Below, in pieces: positions 56,801 to 63,279 of a stretch of 63,279 nucleotides of DNA. The notes under the pieces are model-generated. The model saw nothing but the letters and a program-made list of their open reading frames with translations, had not been told where the DNA came from and searched no databases. How positions within the stretch are numbered: position 1 is the first letter of the stretch; the number at the start of each line of letters is the position of its first letter. The DNA is taken from positions 1 through 63,279 of the forward strand of contig CAZSYM010000012.1 in assembly GCA_964611145.1 (NCBI GenBank). The letters run 5' to 3'. The position numbers and the translations under genes are program-made. This stretch comes from WFQV01 sp964611145. GTDB lineage: Bacteria; Bacteroidota; Ignavibacteria; Ignavibacteriales; Melioribacteraceae.

Positions 56801-57404
56801 AGAAGTTGTTCCGACAGTTAAATAGTATTTATCGGCACCCGCTACGGCATCCCAATTGAGAGTGGGAGTTAGAGACACATCCACCGTACCGTCGGTTATT
56901 GTTGTCCCTCCCGTTCCTTGCTGAGCAGTAGTAAAAGTCCAATATCCTGAATAAGCACTTGTAGCAGAAGCGCTCGTGTTTTTAGCCGCTACTCTCCAAT
57001 GATAAGTAGTGTTATCTTTAATGGGAGAATTCGGGGAATTGATTGTATAAGATTGATCACTCGTGGTACCATCATCGGGAACATCATTTTTTGAAAAGAC
57101 CAACGTACCGGGTGCTCCTCCGTTATCCTCATAAACTTCCACGATATATTGATCTGCTCCGTCCATGTCCTGCCATGTCAAAGTAGGAGCCAAACTGATT
57201 CCCGTAGATGCATTGGTCGGTGAAACCAAAGTAGCCTGCTCATCATCTGTAATGGTGGTTGAAGCGGAAGTAGTGGTTCCCAGTGCACCGTAACTTACAC
57301 CAGTAGCGGTACCGGTAATTGTTTCATCACCTTCCAAAGTTGCATCGGAAGTCGCTGTTAAGGTAACTGAACCGCTGGGATTTCCGTTTGTAATAGTAAT
57401 ATCA
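53825..57404 (-). CDS. Giant T9SS adhesin, C-terminal part (continues across the assembly gap)
   Basis: This is the downstream part of a gene that begins at 58446; it is open at the gap. It starts inside the third Calx-beta repeat (the frame reads DITITNGNPSGSVTLTATSD, then LEGDETITGTATGVSYGAL), goes through ITDDEQ and then about ten fibronectin-like domains (for example NTTYHWRVAAKN, NTTYYWSVEATN, FTVYYWRIRVNA, GKTYEWRVRSNN, GQHYYWKVRSKT). The T9SS type A domain ends it (VKQNYPNPFNPSTIIEY, IKTLVTKEMPAGVHSV, KKMLLMK). The in-frame Met at 57337 is not a real start; it is a TTG-coded Leu in the continuous reading. Merging the overlap at the gap gives a single protein of 1488 residues. Likely a large surface adhesin; no enzymatic domain seen. 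Confidence 0.85.
57350..57404. repeat. 55-bp direct repeat, left copy bordering the gap
   Basis: These 55 bases are identical, base for base, to 57505-57559 on the other side of the N run, and each copy ends exactly at the N boundary on the gap-facing contig end. It lies in the Calx-beta coding repeat. Confidence 0.95.
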
Positions 57405-57504
57405 NNNNNNNNNNNNNNNNNNNNNNNNNNNNNNNNNNNNNNNNNNNNNNNNNNNNNNNNNNNNNNNNNNNNNNNNNNNNNNNNNNNNNNNNNNNNNNNN
57501 NNNN
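57405..57504. other. Assembly gap of exactly 100 N
   Basis: One hundred N, the usual arbitrary scaffold gap length, inside the giant adhesin gene. The flanks overlap by 55 identical bases, so the true distance may be negative (contigs overlap) or may hold extra Calx-beta repeat units. Confidence 0.98.
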
Positions 57505-57559
57505 AGTCGCTGTTAAGGTAACTGAACCGCTGGGATTTCCGTTTGTAATAGTAATATCA
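57505..57559. repeat. 55-bp direct repeat, right copy bordering the gap
   Basis: Identical to 57350-57404. It encodes part of a Calx-beta domain (ITNGNPSGSVTLTAT on the minus strand). Confidence 0.95.
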
Positions 57560-58446
57560 GCTTGCCCAGTATAATCTGTACCTGCAGTAGCACTGCCCGT
57601 CCAGTTCATAGTTACCGTCACATTACCATTAGCAACAGTACCACCACCAGAAACCGACGCAGTAAAAGTAACTGTCCCGCCGTTCTCAGCGATAGAAGCA
57701 TTATCCCTGCTAATCGAAATCGTCTCGGCATCCTGAATTGTGGAAGAAGCCGAGGCAGTACCGATAGAACCATAGGACAAGCTACTGATTGTTCCGGTAA
57801 TAGTTTCATCACCTTCAAAATAAGTATCATTCGAAGAGGTGAGTGTTACTGTCCCACTACTGTTTCCATTGCTAATAGTAATATCACCCTGTCCGGTATA
57901 ATCCGTACCTGCAGTAGCTGTACCTGTCCAGCTCATAGTTACCGTTACATCGCCGTTAGCAACAGTACCACCGCCGGAAACTGATGCGGTAAAAGTAACC
58001 GTCCCGCCATCCTCAGAAACAGAAGCATTGTCCCTGCTAATCGAAATTGTTTCAGCGTCCTGAATTGTAATATCTACCTTATCCGGAGAACCAATAGTTT
58101 CGCCACCAGAGCCACCAGAAAGTCCAGTAATTTGCACTGTAACTCCTTCGTTCCCTTCAAAATAAGTATCATTCGAAGAGGTGAGCGTAATTGAACCTGT
58201 TGTATTCCCTGCCGAAATTGTAATGGTAGCAGCGGAAGAATAATCACTTCCGTTTGTTGCGGTCCCGGAATAAGTCAATTGCACGGTTAAATCCGCCGAA
58301 ACCGCAGAACTCGCCGTCGCTGTGATAGTGGCGGTTCCTCCATCTTCATTAACATTTGCCGTGGACGAAGAAAGTGTAATTGTTTGAGCAAAACTAGCCC
58401 CGACAAACATCAAGAATAAAATAAGAAAAGTATTAAATCTTTTCAT
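57505..58446 (-). CDS. Giant T9SS adhesin, N-terminal part with Calx-beta repeats (broken by the assembly gap)
   Basis: The gene starts at ATG 58446 with a signal peptide (MKRFNTFLILFLMFVGASFAQ). Calx-beta domains follow: the first (TITLSSSTANVNEDGGTATIT to DKVDITIQDAE), the second (TISISRDNASVSEDGGTVTF to SASSTIQDAE) and the third (TISISRDNASIAENGGTVTF), which is cut by the gap. Each unit is about 105 residues with the acidic DYTGQ and EGDETITGT segments that in this family bind Ca2+. The frame that continues into the N run after residue 314 is meaningless. Collapsing the 55-bp overlap joins this part in frame with 53825-57404. Upstream spacer 58447-58726 (280 bp) is AT-rich and holds promoters for this gene and the divergent metal-uptake operon. 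Confidence 0.87.
57560..58376. repeat. Tandem Calx-beta coding repeats
   Basis: Two to three coding units of about 320 bp with strong base-level similarity; for instance the words for DYTGQ, for NDTYFEGDE and for ETISISRDNAS recur almost unchanged at 57560-57830 and 57830-58070. The similarity between units two and three is high enough to confuse short-read assembly, which explains the gap next to them. Confidence 0.75.
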
Positions 58447-58726
58447 ACAAAACCCCTTATTTTATAAATAAAAAACATGAACATTAGTACCTCAATCTAA
58501 AGAGCAAAATAACATCTATTATTTTATTTTCAAAATCTTTTTCAGTGCATTTTTTCAAATCAGTAATAAAAACACATACTTTTTCGTGGAAATTTAATTT
58601 TTCTCAAACTTAGATATTGTGATTTTCGTCATATTTATTTAATCGAGCAACTGATTATGAGGTTTTTCTTTCCACATTCTACATTATTTTTTTACGATTT
58701 TTGTTATTATTTTTCGCAATGGAATT

Positions 58727-59008
58727 ATGACAAAAACGATTAAAAATATTGCATTAATTGCATCGATAGTTTTTCTTTTCGAATTTATTTATGCACCTTT
58801 GCTGCATAATCACGCCGCGGATATTTACGACCATTACAATTGCCCTGCTTATTTGATAAGTGTTACTTTCGTTTCTTTCGCAATCGCTCTCTTCTTCGCT
58901 TTCGATTTCAAGATACCTTTCCATAAAAAACTTGAAAATGAAAACTCATTACAAAAACCCCAATTAGAAAAAATCAAAAATTTTTCTCTCCGCGCTCCCC
59001 CTTTCTGA
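58727..59008 (+). CDS. Small membrane protein of the metal-uptake operon
   Basis: 93 residues. A hydrophobic segment at about 7-24, a short His-containing loop (PLLHNHAADIYDHYNCPAYL, with His27, His29 and one Cys) and a second hydrophobic segment at about 42-61 suggest two membrane helices, with a basic C-terminal tail ending RAPPF. The His/Cys loop and RAPP ending recall small proteins of the DUF2946 kind found beside metal-uptake genes, but I do not recognise the family for certain. It opens the plus-strand run and lies 58 nt before the outer-membrane protein gene. The ribosome site is weak (GGA). Confidence 0.65.
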   Translation: MTKTIKNIALIASIVFLFEFIYAPLLHNHAADIYDHYNCPAYLISVTFVSFAIALFFAFDFKIPFHKKLENENSLQKPQLEKIKNFSLRAPPF

Positions 59009-59013
59009 TATTC

Positions 59014-59043
59014 TTGACATTCCCATTGTTTTATTCATAAAAA
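59014..59043 (+). promoter_or_regulatory. Candidate sigma-70-type promoter before the outer-membrane protein gene
   Basis: TTGACA at 59014-59019, then 17-18 bp, then ATAAAA/TAAAAA around 59037-59043, just after the stop of the 93-residue gene. It would give an internal start for the metal operon. No Zur or Fur palindrome is seen near it. Confidence 0.35.
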
Positions 59044-59066
59044 ATTTCAAACAACAAGGTGAGAAG

Positions 59067-60296
59067 ATGAAAAGGATTTTTTTAGCATTCCTTTTTCTTC
59101 TTCTTCCGTTAACCTGCATAACAAAAGCGCAGGATTCCACCAAAATACGGGAGTTGGAGAAAAGGATAAAAGCATTGGAAGAAAAAGAAGCGCAAAACGA
59201 ATTACAGAAAATAATCTCGGAAGCGGAAACCGCCGTTGCAACGGCAAAAGAACAACGTAAATTAAAAACTTTTAAAAGCGGACAACGTTCCCAACAAGCT
59301 TTAAATCCCGAGTTGAGCATTACCGGAGATTCATTTTTACAATACAGCAAAAATAATTCGGAAGCCAAAACCGGCGCTTATTTCCGGACGGTAGGATTTC
59401 ATTTACAAAGCAATCTTGACCCCTTCAGCTTTGCCAAAGTGGCAATCGGGGTTTCGCCAAAAGGAATCGGGTTGGGAGAGGCTTACGTTACCTGGGCTAA
59501 TTTCCTTCCGCGCATAAGTTTAACGGCCGGGAAATTCCGCCAGCAATTCGGCGTCATAAATCGCTGGCACTTGCATTCATTAGATCAATTTGACTTCCCG
59601 CTGGCTCTTACCACCATTTTCGGAGCGGAAGGATTGAATCAAATAGGCTTGAGCTTCAACTGGCTAATGCCTTCCCTTATCGCGAATGCAAATGAATTAA
59701 CATTGCAAATAACAAACGCCCAAAACGACGTTCTTTTTCCCCATAACGTTTTCGGTTTCCCTGCCGTTCTTGCCCATCTCAAAAATTATTATGACCTAAA
59801 CAGAAATACTTATCTCGAATTTGGAATTACGGGACTTTTTGGAAAAGCCAACGAGCAATATTCCCTGCCGAGCGGAAAGAATCTCGATTATAACTCCTCC
59901 GTTGTGGGGGGAATTGATTTGACTCTCTCGTGGGAACCCGTCAATCAGGCGCTTTATCAAGGATTCGTTTGGCGGAGCGAATTTTATTACGCAAAGAAAT
60001 ACAACACTCAAGCCGAAAAAGTTATCTCTTTAGGCGGGTATTCCTACTTCGAATATAAATTTTCCGAACAATGGCAAGCCGGTTTGCGTTTGGATTACAG
60101 CACTCCCTATCAAACGGCCAAAAGTAATGATTATCTCTATCAAATCGTTCCCTACATAACCTTTTGGCAAAGCCATTGGGTTAAATTACGGTTGCAATAC
60201 AACTACCTGGACGGGAAAAATATGACGGAAGGGACCCAAGCCTTGCGCTTGCAACTCGTTTGGGCGGCAGGTCCTCATAAACACGAAAGATATTAA
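59067..60296 (+). CDS. Outer-membrane beta-barrel protein of the metal-uptake operon
   Basis: 409 residues. Signal peptide at 1-21 (ending TKAQ), a coiled-coil segment at about 25-70 (STKIRELEKRIKALEEKEAQNELQ), then a barrel of alternating strands (AKVAIGVSPKGIGLGEAYVTW, RISLTAGKFRQQFGVINRWHLHSLDQFDFPL) up to LRLQLVWAAGPHKHERY. Coiled coil plus porin-like barrel recalls phosphate-selective porin O/P and related trimeric porins, and the KFRQQFGxxN segment fits. The His-rich end (HKHE) and the neighbours (ZnuA-like, ABC-3 permease) suggest it passes Zn or Mn ions across the outer membrane. It precedes the binding-protein gene by 13 nt. Substrate is inferred from context. Confidence 0.82.
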   Translation: MKRIFLAFLFLLLPLTCITKAQDSTKIRELEKRIKALEEKEAQNELQKIISEAETAVATAKEQRKLKTFKSGQRSQQALNPELSITGDSFLQYSKNNSEAKTGAYFRTVGFHLQSNLDPFSFAKVAIGVSPKGIGLGEAYVTWANFLPRISLTAGKFRQQFGVINRWHLHSLDQFDFPLALTTIFGAEGLNQIGLSFNWLMPSLIANANELTLQITNAQNDVLFPHNVFGFPAVLAHLKNYYDLNRNTYLEFGITGLFGKANEQYSLPSGKNLDYNSSVVGGIDLTLSWEPVNQALYQGFVWRSEFYYAKKYNTQAEKVISLGGYSYFEYKFSEQWQAGLRLDYSTPYQTAKSNDYLYQIVPYITFWQSHWVKLRLQYNYLDGKNMTEGTQALRLQLVWAAGPHKHERY

Positions 60297-60309
60297 CGGA
60301 GAATAGAAA

Positions 60310-61344
60310 ATGAAGAAAATAAATATAATTGCTTTTGCATTGCTCGCCTTTTCCTCCATGCTCTTTGGAGGCAACAAACTTTTCGTGGTAACCACACTAA
60401 GCACATACGCCGATATTGCAAAAAAAATTGGCAAAGACAAAATCGAAGTTAGCTATATTGTCCAAGGCGACCAGGACGCCCATTTTGTAAGACCGAAACC
60501 AAGTTATGCCGTTCTGCTAAGCAAAGCCGACGTCTTTATATCCACCGGCTTGGACTTGGAGCTTTGGGCTCCCGCGCTTGTGGATATGTCCAAAAACGAA
60601 AAAATCCGCTCGGGACAAATCGGATATGTGGCTGCAGCGGACGGCATAAAACTGCTGGACAAACCGTCGGTTTTCTCCAGAAGCGAAGGCGGACTCCACA
60701 TTTACGGAAATCCTCATATTACCTCCGGACCTCTAAATTTGAAAATCATCGCCGAAAATATTGCCATAGGACTCGAAAAAAACGACCCTGCTAACACGGA
60801 TTTTTACGAAACCAATCTTAAGGCTTTCAAGGACAAAATTGATAAAAAACTCTTCGGTGAAAAACTCGTGAAACTAATGGGAGGAAGTTTGTTAACGAAA
60901 TTGGCTCAATCGGGAAATTTGATTCCCTTCCTCTCAAGCAAAAAATTCAAGGGCGAAAAACTCATCAACTATCTTGGCGGTTGGCTAAAAGAAGCGCTTC
61001 CTTTCAGAAACAAAAAAATAGTCACCTATCATAAAAACTGGATTTACTTTTCCAGAATCTTCGGACTGGAAGTAATCGGACATGTGGAACCCAAACCCGG
61101 GATACCACCTTCTCCAAAACACGTCGAGAAATTGGTATCGTTGATGAAAAAGAACAATGTAAAAGTCGTACTGGCAGCAAATTATTTTAGTCAAAGCAAA
61201 GTGCGACAAATATGTTCAAAAGTCGGAGCGATTCCCGTGATTGTTCCCATGTATGTGCATGGCGCCCCCGGGGCTGACGATGTGTTTAAACTGATGGACA
61301 TGTGGATAACTAAATTAAATCAAGCTTTCCAAAAAGCGAATTAA
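60310..61344 (+). CDS. Zinc/manganese ABC transporter substrate-binding protein (ZnuA/TroA family, cluster A-I)
   Basis: 344 residues. Signal peptide at 1-20. The family fold is seen with metal ligands at His58 (DQDAHFVRPKPS), His136 (YGNPHITSG), His241 (VTYHKNWIYF) and an acidic residue near Asp323 (GAPGADDVF). The long central alpha helix and linker follow the usual plan. The His-rich loop of zinc-specific members is missing, and an insertion (about 180-230) lies in the second half of the helix region, so zinc versus manganese cannot be decided. It delivers the ion to the permease encoded downstream. No ATPase gene lies between them. Confidence 0.9.
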   Translation: MKKINIIAFALLAFSSMLFGGNKLFVVTTLSTYADIAKKIGKDKIEVSYIVQGDQDAHFVRPKPSYAVLLSKADVFISTGLDLELWAPALVDMSKNEKIRSGQIGYVAAADGIKLLDKPSVFSRSEGGLHIYGNPHITSGPLNLKIIAENIAIGLEKNDPANTDFYETNLKAFKDKIDKKLFGEKLVKLMGGSLLTKLAQSGNLIPFLSSKKFKGEKLINYLGGWLKEALPFRNKKIVTYHKNWIYFSRIFGLEVIGHVEPKPGIPPSPKHVEKLVSLMKKNNVKVVLAANYFSQSKVRQICSKVGAIPVIVPMYVHGAPGADDVFKLMDMWITKLNQAFQKAN

Positions 61345-61388
61345 GTCCGAACCAAAACTCGGATTTCGCGTTCGGATGCCGTTTTTAA

Positions 61389-61413
61389 TTCCCCCTTCCG
61401 CTCGAAGGGGGAA
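61389..61413. other. Inverted repeat between binding-protein and permease genes
   Basis: TTCCCCCTTC-CGCTC-GAAGGGGGAA: perfect 10-bp arms and a 5-nt loop, in the 102-nt spacer after the znuA-like stop. It is not followed by a T-run on the plus strand, so it is more likely an mRNA processing or attenuation stem than a terminator. Confidence 0.55.
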
Positions 61414-61446
61414 ATAATTAAACAAGAAAATTTTTACGGTGAAACA

Positions 61447-62754
61447 ATGAATTTAAACATTTGGGATATAATGGCACCGGCATTTTTCGAATGCCTAATT
61501 TTAGTGGGAATTCACTCATATTTAGGATTACATGTAATAAGACGAAAAGTAATCTTTGTCGATTTGGCACTGGCACAAATTGCGGCATTAGGAACCACGG
61601 TGGGGTTTCTTTTCGGCATAATGCCGGGTACTCAAAATGCTTATTGGTTCTCCTTGGCTTTCACGTTCATAGGCGCGGCGGTTTTCTCCGTTTCTCGAAT
61701 TCGCCACGAAAAAATCCCTCAGGAAGCGGTTATCGGACTTACCTATGCAATTGCCGCCGCCATATCAATTCTTGTAATTGACAAAGCTCCCCACGGTGCC
61801 GAGCATATTAAAGAATTACTGACGGGAAGTATTCTTTGGGTTAAATGGCAAACGATAGAAAAAGCAGCGATTGTTTACGCATTGGTCGGACTATTCCATT
61901 TTGTTTTCCGTAAAAAATTCATCCTAATTTCCGAGCATCCCGAGGAAGCTTACAAACAAGGAATTTCCGTACGCTTTTGGGATTTCCTCTTCTACGTATC
62001 TTTTGGAATAGTAATCACCCATTCCGTTGGTACGGCGGGAGTATTGCTCGTGTTCGTCTTTCTCGTAGCACCGGCAATTACCTCCATGATGATTACAAAC
62101 ATACTTTGGAAACAGCTATTAATCGGCTGGACAATGGGATTATTCGTAACGGTTACGGGACTTTATATTTCCTACATCGCCGACTTACCCAGCGGTCCTA
62201 CAGTGGTCTCTTTCTATGGCGTAGTTCTTACGCTGATTTCCATAGCTCTTTATCTGTTCAGAGCAAAAGACAAACGCGACGCTTTCCTTAAAACGGGCAT
62301 GGGAATCGGAGTCACTCTCCTGGTGGTTTTCGGGATTTACCTAATGGGAAAAGCCTTTCAAAAGTCGACGACACATAGCCACGCTCATGAAAACAAAGTG
62401 CTTTTCAAAGATTCCGCAATAAGCAAATTCAAAAAATTAAATTCGGAAGACTTACAAAAATATTTGGCTAATTTTTCCAATGCGGATTCGCTGGAAGAAT
62501 TCTTTGCTACAGAAACCGACAAATACCGCCGATTCGAAATTGCTCAAAGGATAGCCCGACTTTCTCTCAAGAAAGGAATCTCCAAAATGTTAATTCTATT
62601 GGAAGACAATTCCCAACCGTTCGTAAATCAGGAAATAGCCGATACGATTAAAGCTTTGACAAAATTGAATTTCAAATACGATGCTTTGGAAAACACGGCA
62701 CAAAACAAAAAGGCATTGAAAAAGATAAAAGAATGGATTAAAGATATGGAGTGA
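61447..62754 (+). CDS. ABC-3 family metal-ion permease with long C-terminal extension
   Basis: 435 residues, about 150 more than usual ZnuB/TroC permeases. Residues 1-275 hold eight to nine transmembrane helices with the conserved FECLILVGIHSYLGLHVIRRKVIFVDLALAQIAALG start and the ABC-3 signature GTAGVLLVFVFLVAPAIT. The extension (about 280-435) contains one more hydrophobic helix, a metal-binding-like HSHAHE motif (about 309-314) and then a soluble helical, Lys/Glu-rich domain of unknown fold (KKGISKMLILLEDNSQPFVNQEIADTIKAL). The soluble part could sense ions or contact the ATPase. No ATPase is encoded in the cluster. Confidence 0.88.
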   Translation: MNLNIWDIMAPAFFECLILVGIHSYLGLHVIRRKVIFVDLALAQIAALGTTVGFLFGIMPGTQNAYWFSLAFTFIGAAVFSVSRIRHEKIPQEAVIGLTYAIAAAISILVIDKAPHGAEHIKELLTGSILWVKWQTIEKAAIVYALVGLFHFVFRKKFILISEHPEEAYKQGISVRFWDFLFYVSFGIVITHSVGTAGVLLVFVFLVAPAITSMMITNILWKQLLIGWTMGLFVTVTGLYISYIADLPSGPTVVSFYGVVLTLISIALYLFRAKDKRDAFLKTGMGIGVTLLVVFGIYLMGKAFQKSTTHSHAHENKVLFKDSAISKFKKLNSEDLQKYLANFSNADSLEEFFATETDKYRRFEIAQRIARLSLKKGISKMLILLEDNSQPFVNQEIADTIKALTKLNFKYDALENTAQNKKALKKIKEWIKDME

Positions 62755-62778
62755 GACAATTTCCACAAAATTTCTTTA

Positions 62779-62806
62779 AAATGTTCCCTAAAACATTTGT
62801 GTTTTT
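62779..62806 (+). terminator. Weak terminator after the permease gene
   Basis: AAATGTT-CCCTAA-AACATTT followed by GTGTTTTTT. The stem is AT-rich, so the call is tentative; it separates the metal operon from the tRNA genes. Confidence 0.4.
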
Positions 62807-62840
62807 TAAACGAATTCAATATTTTTGGGCTTGATTTTTT

Positions 62841-62913
62841 GGGCAGATAGCTCAGTCGGTAGAGCAAAGGACTGAAAATCCTTGTGTCGGCGGTTCGATT
62901 CCGTCTCTGCCCA
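62841..62913 (+). tRNA. tRNA-Phe (GAA)
   Basis: Clover-leaf of 73 nt: acceptor GGGCAGA pairs with TCTGCCC, D-arm with AGCTCAGTCGGTAGAGC, anticodon loop CTGAAAA carries GAA, T-arm GGTTCGATTCC. The discriminator base is A and the CCA end is not encoded. Confidence 0.97.
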
Positions 62914-62921
62914 CAAAAAGG

Positions 62922-62945
62922 AAAAGCCGGAAGAACCGGCTTTTT
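62922..62945 (+). terminator. Rho-independent terminator after tRNA-Phe
   Basis: AAGCCGG-AAGAA-CCGGC followed by TTTTT, 9 nt after the tRNA. Confidence 0.85.
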
Positions 62946-63035
62946 CCATAGTTAAAAAAGTATTTCGAAGAAATCATTTTTTTGCTATTTTTGAACGCTC
63001 TTTAAAATTCTTTTGTTATAGAAAATTCAGTTCAC

Positions 63036-63124
63036 GGAGAGGTGGGTGAGTGGCTGAAACCAACGGTTTGCTAAACCGTCAAGCTGGGAAACTGGCTTCG
63101 CGGGTTCGAATCCCGCCCTCTCCG
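63036..63124 (+). tRNA. tRNA-Ser (GCU)
   Basis: About 89 nt. Acceptor GGAGAGG pairs with CCTCTCC, discriminator G, long variable arm (CAAGCTGGGAAACTGGCTTCG) as in class II serine tRNAs, anticodon loop with GCT between GGTTT and AAACC, T-arm GGGTTCGAATCCC. Confidence 0.97.
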
Positions 63125-63131
63125 CAATCAT

Positions 63132-63162
63132 GCCGCATGCGAAATTCGTATGCGGCTTTTTT
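63132..63162 (+). terminator. Rho-independent terminator after tRNA-Ser
   Basis: GCCGCATGCGAA pairs with TTCGTATGCGGC (one G-T pair) and is followed by TTTTTT. The remaining 117 bases to the window end show no gene. Confidence 0.85.
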
Positions 63163-63279
63163 ATTCCTCCAAATCTTTTCCACCCCTTCATAAAACTATT
63201 TTTTAGAAAAAGCATTGCTTCCCTCTTTCAAACAAACCCCAACACCCTTGCAAGTTTAATAATTCACATGCTTTCATTA

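Noticed and set aside
57358..57504. Continuation of the 362-codon frame through the N run and beyond
   Set aside because: The codons over N are meaningless and the few residues after it are out of frame with the real Calx-beta sequence.
51088..58446. Repeats suggestive of a CRISPR array or satellite
   Set aside because: The repetition is protein-coding (fibronectin and Calx-beta units of 90-105 residues) and not short direct repeats with unique spacers. No cas genes are present.
63027..63215. A 62-codon minus-strand frame including AGFEPAKPVSQLDGLANRWFQP
   Set aside because: This is the reverse complement of the tRNA-Ser gene, a well-known false protein annotation.

Overview
The window comes from an AT-rich, Gram-negative member of the FCB group (Bacteroidetes/Chlorobi/Ignavibacteria/Kryptonia side). 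The evidence is the recurrent type IX secretion (T9SS) C-terminal signal with the NYPNPFNPTT-type motif on several large secreted proteins, a PorV/PorQ-family protein, two SusC-like TonB-dependent receptors with an N-terminal carboxypeptidase-regulatory domain, and outer-membrane lipoproteins with beta-propeller or fibronectin folds. Genus cannot be settled from the window. A run of 100 N at 57405-57504 shows this is a draft scaffold.

Layout, left to right. (1) 1-1981, minus strand: a lexA-led cluster (lexA, hot-dog thioesterase, MGMT/ATL-like DNA-binding protein, YjbQ-family protein) with a perfect 8-2-8 palindrome upstream of lexA that is the likely LexA operator. (2) 2179-19170, minus strand: a long, tightly packed cluster reading NlpC/P60 peptidase, dipeptide epimerase, GH9 glycanase, KaiC-like ATPase with a degenerate GGDEF-like tail, TPR/beta-barrel export porin, family 2 membrane glycosyltransferase, small one-TM protein, membrane-anchored degenerate polysaccharide deacetylase, fibronectin lipoprotein and a multi-PAS hybrid kinase. 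I read this as a synthase-dependent exopolysaccharide locus. Two sigma-54-like promoter candidates lie inside it. (3) 19366-19893, plus strand: glutaredoxin-like gene and a groES that has no groEL beside it. (4) 19961-28986, minus strand: a complete alternative chemosensory operon (CheW, CheR-TPR, CheW, MCP, CheA-REC, CheB, REC-histidine kinase) with the parts list of Wsp/Frz systems but no diguanylate cyclase output. (5) 29103-31535: a 14-unit repeat T9SS cargo protein. (6) 31716-45849, minus strand: a seven-gene operon with two tandem copies of a TonB-dependent receptor plus a secreted partner, then PorV/PorQ, an IPT/beta-propeller lipoprotein and a T9SS beta-propeller protein, closed by a terminator. 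(7) 46098-50905: a 1315-residue protein with TPRs and three CbbX-type AAA+ modules, followed by an NHL propeller. (8) 51088-58446: two giant paralogous fibronectin/T9SS adhesin-like genes with a 30-residue membrane peptide gene between them; the larger gene carries the assembly gap. (9) 58727-62754, plus strand: a divalent-metal uptake operon (small His-containing membrane protein, outer-membrane protein, ZnuA-family binding protein, ABC-3 permease) without the ATPase. (10) 62841-63162: tRNA-Phe and tRNA-Ser, each with its own terminator.

How it may fit together: regions 2 and 4 look like a surface-sensing signalling system next to a polysaccharide synthesis/export machine, and regions 5, 6 and 8 supply T9SS-delivered surface proteins. 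This suggests a biofilm or attachment island. No stretch above 300 bases lacks a gene; the longest intergenic spacers (58447-58726 and 45850-46097) are AT-rich and probably hold promoters, but I see no defined motif in them. I found no insertion sequence, prophage, CRISPR array or rRNA.
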